DNA from: Allacma fusca
Taxonomy: Eukaryota > Arthropoda > Collembola > Symphypleona > Sminthuridae
Direction of reading: 5' to 3'
DNA length: 64,000 nucleotides
NCBI GenBank assembly: GCA_947179485.1
Contig: OX359250.1
Coordinates: 31,196,654 to 31,260,653, forward strand
Made by a program: the position numbers and the translations under genes. Every line of letters begins with the position of its first letter. The stretch's first letter is position 1. Shown here one piece after another: positions 26,176 through 38,419 of the stretch. The notes under the pieces are model-generated. The model had not been told where the DNA came from and did not search any database. It was given only the letters and a program-made list of their open reading frames with translations.

Positions 26176-26859
26176 AAGACTCCGTGTAAGTACGTTTTTC
26201 TCTGGAGCCATTGTGGAGCCCAGCTCCCTCACCACAGCCAGAGCTATTTGTAGAAAGTGTACATCCATAGCTTCCTCATCCACCACAAGGCTTGATAAGG
26301 TTCCTCCTCAAATCACCTTCTACACCACTGGCAAAGATACATGCTCCTCGTGTAATGTGGTCTGAGAAAATATTATCGTGTGAGTCCGTATATATAATGG
26401 GAGATTCTGAGTGTCATATATAAGACTCAGCTAAGGGAGTTCTCCTGATAGCCTCCTTTAATAAAAATAGAGCTAGGAAGTCCAATGTGGCTGCACTTAC
26501 ATACGTACATATACTCCCAGACCCTAAAGCCAGACGATGGGTAGGAGCTCAAGTAAGAAATTATTAGTTGATATAATACACTTCCAAATGGTAACAAAGT
26601 TAAGACATAATGTAATCTAAGGGCGAGTATAGTTTCCCCCGATTTTCCCCTCCTCTCCTTTCTCTCAGCTCTTAATTTCTCCTTTCCTCTCCCCAACCTC
26701 CTCACATGTGTTTACCTTTTCCACGGCAATTTCTTCCTAATAATTGCACCTGCCAATCTCAAATAGAAGCCTCTTCTCATTTCCGCTCCGTGCCCTACTT
26801 GTCCTTCCCCCTCCCCCCTCCCCTAGTTCTAGTTCATCCTGATTGTTTTACTCGAGAAA

Positions 26860-26884
26860 GTGTGTGTGTGTGTGTGTGTATGTG
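26860..26884. repeat. (GT)n microsatellite
   Basis: About 12 GT units. Confidence 0.94.
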
Positions 26885-29605
26885 TCAGGAGGAAAAAATG
26901 TCTATTTTAACGATCGTTTTCACCGCTGGAGAAAGCAAATAAAAATAATTAGAGTCAAAGGCCCAAAATGGGAAAGGATTTCCAAGGGGGTTCCTCCAAA
27001 GGGAATGAGAGGTGAGGGAGAAAGCTGGAGAAAGTAGTATCACAAAATCTCCATTAGGAATGTTTACAAAAACACTTACCACTAAAATCGTTAGTGCTCC
27101 TTACTTTCTCTTATCTATTCATAACTGGGTAGGAAGTGAGTAGTCAAAGGAGAGGAGCTGTTTGAATTAGGGAGTTGAAAGGGATTTTTTCCTTAGTTTA
27201 TATTCCTCCAGAATCCATACTTTTTCATAGAGAGCAGAAGCGCTCTGCCGCCTGTTCTAGTATAGGACTCGGCCTGGCCATGATACTGTATACTATGGAG
27301 GATGGAATGATCCTAAAAAAAGGTTCGTGACTATCTCCTTGTATCTACTGCGGTTTAACATGGGATTTCATGAATGCCAGCAGTAGTAGTACTAGCGTGA
27401 ATCAAGATAACCGTCATGAGGACCTAATTGCCAATTATGAGGCTAAACTACCATTTAATGTACACTTGAAGCAATCAGACCCAGGCACTCTCAACATTTT
27501 TATAGCCCACATCTGCTTATGAATCCCGATAGCTATCTCTCCTTTCTCCAAATCCCCTTTTCTACCTGGGCGGACTTACAACTTCCTGGTATAGATATGG
27601 GATCCGGGAAGGGCTAACGCAGTTTCAGCGTGTAAGGAAACAAAAAAAAAACTCGTCAAGGCTTGACAGTAATGGTTTTGTAATTGCAACCGCAAAAACA
27701 GGTAATTAATTATCCTGGGGATATTTAGAAAATGTGTAGATTCCAACGAGTGTAATGAGTGAGGCTCTGGGAATTATGCATGAGACAGGATTTTAATGAG
27801 TGGCAGTAAATGACAGCGACAAGGCAACATCACCGTTACATGTATACTGGAGGGTGAAGAGACAGTTGAAGAGGATGGAAGGGAGTGGAGAAAGTTAAGA
27901 TGAAAAAGCACTTTGAATAATTTCTAATTACTTCTCTCTCAAACTCTGTACATGAGTAGGGAGCAACTCCTCTTTGCAACAGTTCCATCTAAATTTCCCC
28001 GCTCCAGAGTTTATCAAAGTCTAAAGGCGGGCATGCTTGTAATCCTTTATGGACAAGATGAAGTTGCTCCTAGCTCCGATAAAGGACTTAACTTCGGCTC
28101 TCCATTTGCAAGCCCTACACATAAAAATAACCTAACCACCATGCCTCGTAACATGTAAAAGATCAAAAGCAAAATTCTTCAAATGTGAAAGTCATTAAAT
28201 TACACAGGAACCAAATCCTAGGGTATTGATTTTTTCAGTTTTGATATTAATTCCCCCTAATTAATTAATTACAAATAGTAATTTACAGAATTTTAGATTC
28301 TGATGAAATATCTACATTTTTTTACCACAGTTTATAAGAGTGATTTGTAAAAATTGTTTGTAAGGATGAATTTAAAATTGTGGGAGAATAAGCTCCTGGA
28401 GCTAGTTGACAAAAGGTGGGGAGAAAAGGATGTCACGCCCACGCCTCTCAAAGGTTTGTTTGGTGAGGATGGAGAAAGAAGAATTTAGGTATGACCGAGG
28501 GGTTTAAATTGATTTAGTGCTAGAAAGTTGCTCAATCTAATACTACGTATGACGGGGGAGGGGAGAGTAGAGTTGGGGAGTGGAAAGAGTTGGGAGAAAG
28601 TGAAGAAAGCCCGAGAAACAAAGGGAGTGGGAAAGAGAGAGAGAGAGAAGGAACTGGACCCGTCCACAGAGATAAATATGACTGGAATTCAATGTGAGGG
28701 AAAGTCATGGACATGGCAGGAGAGGGACCCCTCCGTCCCTTGTCTACTTTTCATAATACTCGGAAATGCGGGGAAAGTTGCTGGTGCTGAGGTTTTTTCT
28801 GGAGCAATGGTAGCCAGGGAAGTTGGGGAGAGAAGGCAAGGCGTGCATAAATATGCTGGAAGCGTGAGAGATGAGAAGTCCTCGGCTGTCTTTTGTCCTC
28901 CTGTTTCAAGTTCCTCTAATGTGGTGAATGCATTTTGTCTCCGCTCGAACGACAGACGCTGAGGCTCGGCACTGTGTCTGAGTGAGGCCAGGGTGTTTGT
29001 GTAGGGAAAACATACCTCAATACAATGTGTACATCGAGGAGGGAAGACGAGGAAGGAGAGAAAAAAGGCTTAACCATTCCTAGGTCCTGTTGTAATGGTA
29101 GAGATGATAGAAACTCTGTCTATTGCTTTGAGACGTTAGGAGGATGCAAAAATCAATACGATTTCGTGACTAGCATCCGAGATGAGAAGCGTGTCGTCCT
29201 CATAAATGAGCAAGACCGACTGACTACTACTGAAGCTGGGTTTTCCTCTAACTCGGCTCCCAGCTCTCCTCTCTCCATCCTTTCTATTCGTCATCACTCC
29301 TCTCTTCCCCGGGTTTTATAAAGTAATCAAGCAAAAAATATATTTTTCATGTTTTCCAAACCATTCATTCCGCGTACGCCAGTTTTCTTTTTTATCTCCC
29401 TCACTTTCTCCTCAACTTTTCCCACACACTCTCACACTTCACCTTCAAGCTCCTCTCTCTCTCTCTCCCGCACATTCTTTTCGTATAATATAATTCCTCC
29501 CTTGATGACTGTGTCGCTCTTCAAAAGTATACATATATACACATTTTACAGGGAAGAGACAGAGACTCAGGCGTAAATCTGTATTTATTATCATTTGCAT
29601 TCCAG

Positions 29606-29711
29606 CCAAAGACCATATCGTGTGGGATTAAAGATACCATTCAGCTCTTGGATAGTGGATCCGTGCTCGAAGCAAAATGCTGACTTACTCTGTGATCCGC
29701 TCTCCACTGAG
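29606..29711 (+). CDS. GPR158: GPR158-like exon: Cys-rich juxtamembrane part 1
   Basis: Acceptor GCATTCCAG, donor GTAAGA; begins with the third base of a split codon. Encodes RPYRVGLKIPFSSWIVDPCS and, at the end, LLCDPLSTE. Cys spacing together with the next exon follows the vertebrate GPR158 EGF-like stalk (C..C..EC..CEC). Confidence 0.8.
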
Positions 29712-32700
29712 GTAAGACAGTTTTTTTCCCTCCAGTTAAGTGCTGCTCCACGTGAGTGCTCATGCCCCGAGCCTAAGTATATTGATGGTAATGATGATGA
29801 TGGAGAGACGATGAGGACGATAATGATGATGAGGGAAAGATGACTTTCTCCCATCAACATTATTCACACGACTCATCATGACACCATGATGCAGGGCATC
29901 GAGTGTGTGGTAGAGGTTTCCCACCCCCCTAAGTCTTCCATAATGACCATTGAGACGGAGCAATTAAAATGATAAAAGCTTTTCCACAGGAGAAAGTTTC
30001 AGGGAAATTACAAATTGTACAAGAATGTTACAGATCAGCTGGAATTTTCTCTAACGAATGCTTAATTGTCCGGGGACTGATTGGAGGGAAATTGAATACA
30101 AAAAACTTTCTCCGCAATATTTGATGTAGCCATTTTCATGGAAAAATTTTTTTTTGTGGAAAGACCTCAAACCAAAAAAAATAATTTATATGCAAAAAAT
30201 TCTTTTGGAGTTGTATAAAACTCTTAGGATAAAATTCTTCTTAACAGATTTGAACACTAAATTTGAACTTAAAAAGACGTATATAAAATTTACAGAACGA
30301 TTTCAGAGAGTTCAAGAACAAATTTAAGAATGAGAAAGCAAACATTTAGTAGGAAATTCTCATATGGACTTTTGTTAGCACGATTTGGCATACTGTCAAA
30401 ATAGGAGAATGGTTAAAAAAATATATTATTTTGGGGGCATGTCTTGACATCATATGTGAAGTTTCAAATCTTCTCCGTCCGTTTTGTCGGAGAGAGAGAG
30501 GAAAAAAAGTAAGTATGGTTCACTTTAAAATGTTCATCTCTAAAATTCCCTTCTCTTTCTGTCTTCCACTTGATGAACAGTGTATTTCTGGAGGCGAGAC
30601 AAGCGTTTTGAATACAAATTTCTCCTGTGAGTGCTTGGAATGGTACGTCCGCAGTGACAGCGATGACACACCCGACACTACAGGGAGCGGTCGTGGGAAA
30701 TGTATTCGGGGGGACTGGCTGACTCGTGACATACTTGTCGTCATTCAAGTGGCGTCTATCGTGGCCGCTGTTGGAGTTGGAATTGCCACGTTTGCACAGA
30801 GGAAGACCAAGGTAACACACACAAAAATAGTTCTTCCCTTCATACACGTACTTATTCACTTTCTTGCACTCCGCTTATTAATGTCATGTATGAGTCAGTC
30901 ATGGCTTGTGTACATAATACATAGAGAATGTCATAATAGACAGTACACTGTCTCTCCCTCCACCTTCCAGTAGTGCTTGTGTTTAGCGAAGGGTAACAAT
31001 CCCAAGAAATGAGATTTGAGTTAGGGATAAAAACTGTATACTCTAAAGGAGATAAAAATGTAAATAACTCAACATTTACAGTAAAAACTGAGGAACTCAT
31101 ATTTAGATATCTACTTGACTGATAAAAAAAACGTCAACGGATATTTCTATTCAATAACGTTCTACATGGCTGGAGGAATTCTTCATCTTGTTGATTTTTC
31201 ATTTTGTTTTCTCATTCTTTCTCCGATGCTTTCTCCCAATCTCTTTTTATCCTCCTATCTTCCCTCGCCTTCCGCCCCGGCCTCTCTTTTCCTAGGGAGA
31301 GAGTCCCAGTGTTGTCTGAGAAAAACCTAGAACTGAGAAAATGCAGAGCTTATTTTTCTGCAAAGATTCCTAATATTTTCAGTAGATACTTCCAGTGCCC
31401 CGAGCGAAAGTAGACAGAGCGATAACATTGAAATGACTGGAAACTCAGTTTTTTTTTCGCAAGGACTTGGAGATATGGAAAGGCAGAATTTTTTGAGCCC
31501 TGGGAGCTATAATGGAATTGACAATGTTGAAGCATATGCCAAAGTAATTTTGAAATGTTTAGCCCAACTATATCCATGCACTGATAACAAATGTTTTTAC
31601 AATAGATGAAAAGGGGGAGACATTTATCCTCAAATTGGAAATTTCCCTTTGAAAATGCTCGCGTAAGAAGCATACACACAAGTGAACCGTTGAGAACAGT
31701 CTGACATAAATTTTTCATGTATCCGATACAGCCTTTTCTTCAGGAATAGATACAGTGTCATTTTTCAGCTTGGAAATTTGTCAGGCTGGAAGGAACTCCT
31801 TTCCCCTCCCCCCTTTGCATCTGTATATATTCATAGCCGTATGAATATTTTCTCTCTGAGACTTTAAAGCTAATAAAATTGTCTTTGAGAATTGTTATCA
31901 TTCATTGGCATACGCCACGTGTGGAGAAAGTTATTGCCTCTGACGCTCGTCTTGTAACTGCTCCTTCCTATTTATTCCTTAACAGGGAATCCACAAGACG
32001 AAAGTTGTTCTTGTATGCTGTGCAGCAAGGAGGATATACACAATATATATCCCGAGCACACACATAGTATCATGAGGCGGATAAATGCATGCACAACCCC
32101 ATCATAAATTTTTATGGCTGCAGCAGGAGCCAGAGAAAGTTTGTCCGTAGAGACTTTAATAGTAAAAATCAAAAAGTCCTACATAGGGCTTCAGTACTAC
32201 AAGAGTTTTCACTTTTGGGAAAAATTCCACAGCTATCCATGGCAATCAAGCTCGGGAGGATACTTACTTTCAAATAAATATTAAAAACATTCTGTGAATG
32301 CATCTGTCTATTATAGGAATGAAGTGGAGGGTAAAATCCTGGGAGCTCTCCTACTTGAGTCTTTCGCTAACCAGAGAAAGTCCTGTTGTTGAAGAGGAGA
32401 TAAAACATCCCCTTATATTTCTCGCTTCAATAACTCCACCATCGAAGCTAACTTGATGGCTTGTCTCCATTATCCAATCATCCAATCTGAGTTCATGACC
32501 TGAGAATATACTATTTTTAACAATCGACACAATTCATTTCAAAATTCTTTCCCATACTCAAGTACACAACAACAGCTTTCTCCAGCGTTTTTAATTTTCC
32601 ATTTGCATCTAAAGGGGAACTTCATCTCAAGTCTATCAATACATTTGGAGCGTATGGTCGAGCTGGGCACAGTCATAGAATTCGGATTGGCCGATTGTAG

Positions 32701-35700
32701 TGTATAGGAAAGAAAAAATCTTGAGTAAAGAAATCTCAAGTATATCTTTTTTTTTCAATGGGCTTATGTGGACAAGGGTCTTTTGAGTGTCTACCTCGTG
32801 CTGAGCAGGGCATAAGAAATGAGAATTTCGGTGAAAGGGGGATTTATTTTCAAATATTGGATTTTTCAAATTCTATATTCAAATAAACTTTTTTCCCGTT
32901 GAATGGGGGAATCCTAGAACTTTCTCCTTTGGGAAAAGTGTCGGTTCTTTCTCTTTTGAAGAAATTCTTGAATCTCCCTCTCTCTGTAAGAAAAATTTTG
33001 GCGCTTTTCTCCAATGGAGAAAATCTTCTTTCTCCTACGAAATGATAGGCATAATTATGCAGATACGTGCTTTGAGAGTGAATGCCTCCCAAGTCTCTCT
33101 CCGCATCGTTAGGGAATTGTTCGGAGCTTAAGAAATTAGTTGTTGAACTGCTCCAGGGCAAGGGAAAGTTAAGGATAAAATGTCTTTATGCGGAAGACGG
33201 GATCCAAAGAAAATCAAATGTGAGGATTGTAATAACGGCCAAAGGTGGGTGGAAAGTCAAGGGTTTTGTAATCGTTGATAAACAGTGTAATATTCCCTTT
33301 TTTTTCTCCTCTCATCCTCATGATGAGGGACTGAAAGGCATATTGAGTCGCTGGAGTTTCCTGTGGCAGACAGAAACTAATTAAGTCCCGTTCCATCCTT
33401 CATTACATAACAGACTTTCGCAAAATTCCTTCATTCCATTGAGCAAGACTCCAGATCCAGTGTAGTGTGCATTCCCACGCTTTGTACTCATCCTCCCAGG
33501 CACCTGTCTATTATGAATATGTATGAAAAACAAAAAGAACTTGCCCAAAGCATGCATGCAACAGATTTGAGAGTGATATTCAAAAAAAAAACAATATTAG
33601 GATATTAGGCGCTCCACGTCCTTATGTACGTATGGTAGATACGAGGGATGTGAGTGTGTGTCTGTGTTTTGACGGATTTCGTTACCCAACAGTTCTCTTT
33701 GCTCATTGTTCCGCTTATTATGGAAGAGGGATGTGAGAGGTAGGCTTGAACGTCAGAATTTTGAAATTTTATTTGCTTTCATATCTCCCATCTCCCTTAA
33801 TTTCCATCGATCTTTGAATCGAGGTTTGTGGGATTCAGTTCAAATGGAAAGCCCCTCCTGATGTGAGAGCATGTAGGGAATTCTGTACTTGAGCAAGATG
33901 ATGTGATGTGCAAGGTCTATCTATATCTTCGTACCTTATGAAATCCTGCCTGACTTCATGGACCGTTCAATTCTTGTCTCACGGACATTTCCGTCCCAGA
34001 GAGTCAGGACGGAACTGGGAAATACCATCTTGACAAGACTGTTACTGAATATTTGAAGAGTCCCTTATAAAGCAATCATGTGCTTCAATGAATACTTTAT
34101 ATTGTACGTGGAGTCATGCTGTTGCATACGCAAAGTCTATAGTCTCACAGGCCCAGAGGCAAGTGCAGCTAAACTTCCGTTACATTTGCTCCAAGTCGGA
34201 GTTGGCTGGAAGGGCGTGCATTAGAATTTGCTCATCTCTTACACCATATATGTAAGGCGGTTGAGATGCAAACTGAGGGTATTTCAAACAATAGGGATTT
34301 TCCGGAGCTTTCTCCTGAAAGCAACTCCAGCGTCTGGAAGAGCCGGGGAAATGAAGACATTGGGAAATTGCTCCAGGGCAGCTTGAGCTCCTTGTCTCAA
34401 GTAATGCTCTAATAATTACAAACGAAATTAATTCTTGCTACAAGAGTGCAGACAGCAGTCCTGACGTACATATGTATCTACTCCCAAGGATTAATAAACC
34501 CCCACTCATTTGAGGGAAAGCAGTCAGCATGCAACAGTTCCTGCGTGGAGGAAGGAGTATTGCACTCCAAATGAGTATCTTAGCTCACAAAAATATAGGG
34601 GAAATGTTATCCCCAGAATTTAAACCCCCAGCCCGTCCATAGGTTAGGTTAGCCCATCCATGTGTGGGTTAAATATGAATTTCTGTTTGATTGGCCCTTT
34701 TTGGGCTGATTTGAATTCCGGAATGAGCAGCTAACCTCCTTCCAGTCCGTCTCCCCCAGTAGTTTATTAAATGTTCAGGAATATCCATTGGAAGGGAATG
34801 ATTGTAAAATAATTTACTGCTAATTTAATGCCCAAGTGGTGCTTCACGGACCAGGGGGAATAAATCAGTTTCCCCTCACTGACACATTTTGCTTGGACCG
34901 TCCTTTTAGCATGCCAAAAAGTGACAAATGGTGTGTTGAAACCAAAGGATTTTTTTTCCGCTGGACCTTCAACCCCCCAGAAAATATTACGTTCTTGTAG
35001 AAGAAGCCAACTCATGGAGAAAGTCATTTTCACTGGAATGTGAGAATTTTCACTTACAAATCCCTATTATGTACTAGCGTTACGTATATCTACATATGCA
35101 TGTATATATTTAGGATATGTCCGTGCATTTGTAGTTGGGTCATCTGGAGCCCGCAGAGTTGACTTGTGGGAAAAAAAACCAATGCAAAAATTCAAGGAAG
35201 AATTTTGAGGAGTTGAGGGAATGACGGGAATATGTTTTTAAAAACAGGTGTCTGTCTCGCTTTCGTACGGACATAAAAATAAACGAGAAAATTATTTACT
35301 CCTGCTTTCCCCACTACTAACTCTGTCGTGTTGGTTTGCATATCCTTGGGTTGCTCGCTCCTTGGGATTTTGTACCCAGTGGCGTGAAGGAGGTGGAGGA
35401 GAACATCCTCCTCTTCTTTGCCATCCAGTGATCGCCCCTTGCTATCAGTTCCGCCAGGACTTTCCCCACATCCCCAAGAGAGACATCGGCACTGCACCAA
35501 AAACCCGCCTCTCCTTTGAACTCCGGGTGAAAGCATGGATGAGGCTGAGAGATCCTCCGCCTTGGAGATAATTATGATTCTATGCTTTTCCCAGGGAAGG
35601 CCACCCCACCAACGCTAATTATATTAAAACCAACTTTGACTCAATTAGACACTCATCTTACCCCAGATTGTTTTTTAACGTTCAGCTCCCTCAATGAGGA

Positions 35701-38352
35701 AATTACATTAGCTAGAGGATTACGGAGTCAAACCCCTCCGTTCTCAGGTATTTTGATTGTTATTCCTCAGCAATTATTTCCCTCTCATTTTCAAAAGAGT
35801 GGAGTCAAATTGGGGCTAAATTGGTATAAATGAACCGCGGGATTTTCCCTAGTGTTTCGTATCTACGATCTCTTCTCCCTCACCATAGATATTACCACTA
35901 TGAATAAATTTGGTTCATCAGTGGTGCTGCTACTCTCGGAGAAGGCATTGGCATGATAACTTGGACTTGGACTTTGGATATTTGGGGAGCATGGTGGAAG
36001 TGAGTGGGCGTTAGGGGAAAGTTGGAGGAAATTAAGTTAATTAAATTCAGGCACTTAAAAAACTCGATTCCCCTCCTCGTCACGGAGGATTTACTTTTGT
36101 GGAGGGAAAGGAAAATAGAAAAATAATGAGAATGGGGAGAAAGCAATTGTTGCGGGTGTTGCATACTGAAATGTATGCCGGCAGGAGAAAGCCATCCAGT
36201 CTTGACTTTGTAGCACTTTTCTCCTTTCCAATGACTGACTCAGTTGATGATAATTCCTTAATTTCCGATTCAAATGAGGGACACAGTTGAGAGTCAAGCT
36301 CCCCATTTTCTTTTGATACAGTTATCCCCCTATCGGAGAAGGGGAACTACGTGGCGGTATATGTAATTATGCCCATATGTAGATATCTATACATGCATCT
36401 ATAATCCTCGGTATACACGCACTCTGTAATTATGCCTAGGGAGAGCGATGTACAGCTTAGGCATCTACTTCTACATTTAAATTAATACACAGCAGAGCTA
36501 AGATGCAAAACAGGGCATCTGCAAGCGATCCTCTAGACCAAGCACATTCAAAAATTTGAAGAAATACAATTTAACGTATGCAACTATTGCATTGTCGGAA
36601 GGTAAATTTTAATTAATAGTTAAATTGTTCGGACAAAAAAGTTTATATTTCAATTTTGTTTCGAGCCAATTTCTCTGTAAATAATTTTTCATTTGGGAAA
36701 TTTCCCAGATAAAAAATTCTGCTTCTCAAAAAAAAACCAGTTAAATAAATTCTGCTTCTCAAAAAATCCCAGGTAAATAAATTCTGCTTCTCCGAAAATC
36801 CTAGGTAAATAGTTTTGGTTGTCCAAAAATCCCAGATAATTAATTTTGCTTAAAACATCTCAGGTACATGAATTTTACTCCTTAAAATATTCCCATATAA
36901 ATGAATTTTGTATTGGAACGATTTCTAGTAAATGTATTTTCCTACGTAGAAAATTCCCAGATAATCAATTTGATGTCTCAAGAATTTCCTAGAGATAATG
37001 GATTTCCTCTTCTAAAAATTTCCCTGGTGACCACTTTTTCTTGTAAGGTTCCTTTTTGGAGTTATTCCACTTTGCTTCTTAGTGGAAGGGAGACATTTTA
37101 GCATAAATGAATGTGATAGTAGGGCTTATGTCTACGGAAGAGTGCTGGCCTAAGCAATGATTAAGAAATATGTATATAAGTCTCAGGGAAGTGTGGTTTA
37201 TGTATACATACAATCTATTAAAATATACAATTTAGGAGATAGTAGTAATAGTTGGGAAGGGAGCATTACATGGAATGGTGTGGTTGGTGCCGGTGAAGGA
37301 GACACATTTGGTTTTATGATATTGACCCGTGTGTGTTTTTGTGGACAATATTTATGTGGATCTAGGTAATGAGCAGTAGTATGTGGCCGGTGACGGAATT
37401 TATCGTCGTTGGATCGATTCTTCTTTACGGGACAATTCTCCTCCGCTCCGTGGGTCAACCATCGAATGCGACTTGTATCATTGAGCCCTGGCTGAGGGAA
37501 ATGGGATTTTCTTTGTGCTACGGTGCCATTGTTCTTAAGATATACAGGTAAGGAGCAATACAAACGAGCGTATTTTCTCTCCTTTCTCCCTCATCATCTC
37601 CCAGCTTTTCCCTTTATCCTCTTCGCGAATTACTTTATTATTCTTCTCTCCCGCCGCACAGCCCACACAAATGTTGTAGGAATAGATAAGAGGAGAGAGA
37701 CAATCCCAGAGAGCTCCGTTTTGAGATGAGAGAATTATTGCGGGAGAAAGGAAGGGAGGAAAGGAATGAGTGGGAATTGGAACACCTCTTGTAGTTTTTT
37801 TCATTCCCCACCTTCTTTGAAGCGTTCTCTCTCTCCTCAATGGGATGGGTTTTCTTACGTAAAGATTATGAGAAACAAGACCTATGTTTGTTTCTGCTTT
37901 GAAAACCAGATTGGTTGCTACGTTTCCTCAGCAAATAGCACCTCCTTGAATTTAAAATTTCTAAATCATTTTGATCTCAATGAGTAGATACCCAAAACGA
38001 CTGGAGCCAAGTAGGTGGATTTTTTTTGTAGTTGGTCTTTTCATACACACACACACACACACACAGGAGAGATGAAAGTGGTGAAAGGAGGGAAAACTCG
38101 TGCCCTACTTGATAGGATCAGAAAGGGGAAGAGGGGTGGAAAAGGGACGGAGAGCATTTTTATTTCACAATGAATAGCCTTGATCTCTTTCCTTTTTGCT
38201 CAAATTCGTTTGTGCAATACTTGGGTTGATGCTTGAGCACACCACTACCACTGCTGCTATCTTCCCTACAAAGTAATTCTGAGTTGAAAAGCTCCTTATC
38301 TCTCCAAGACAAGACCATCTTTTTCACATTTCACTTCTTTTACATACAAGCA

Positions 38353-38419
<67 letters not shown>

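Larger units (their letters stand above)
22765..29605 (+). other. Probable large intron of the GPR158-like gene
   Basis: 6.8 kb between candidate exon C and the 29606 exon. Contains repeats at 24840-25310 and 26119. Coding-like islands without family match lie at 26195-26340, 28530-28960 and 28985-29300. A missing ectodomain exon may be among them; the phase 2 acceptor at 29082-29083 is one candidate. Confidence 0.45.

Noticed and set aside
28528-28962. 144-codon plus-strand open frame
   Set aside because: The N-terminal half is low-complexity Lys/Glu/Arg from a GA-rich tract; the opposite strand looks at least as coding-like. Not supported as a gene.
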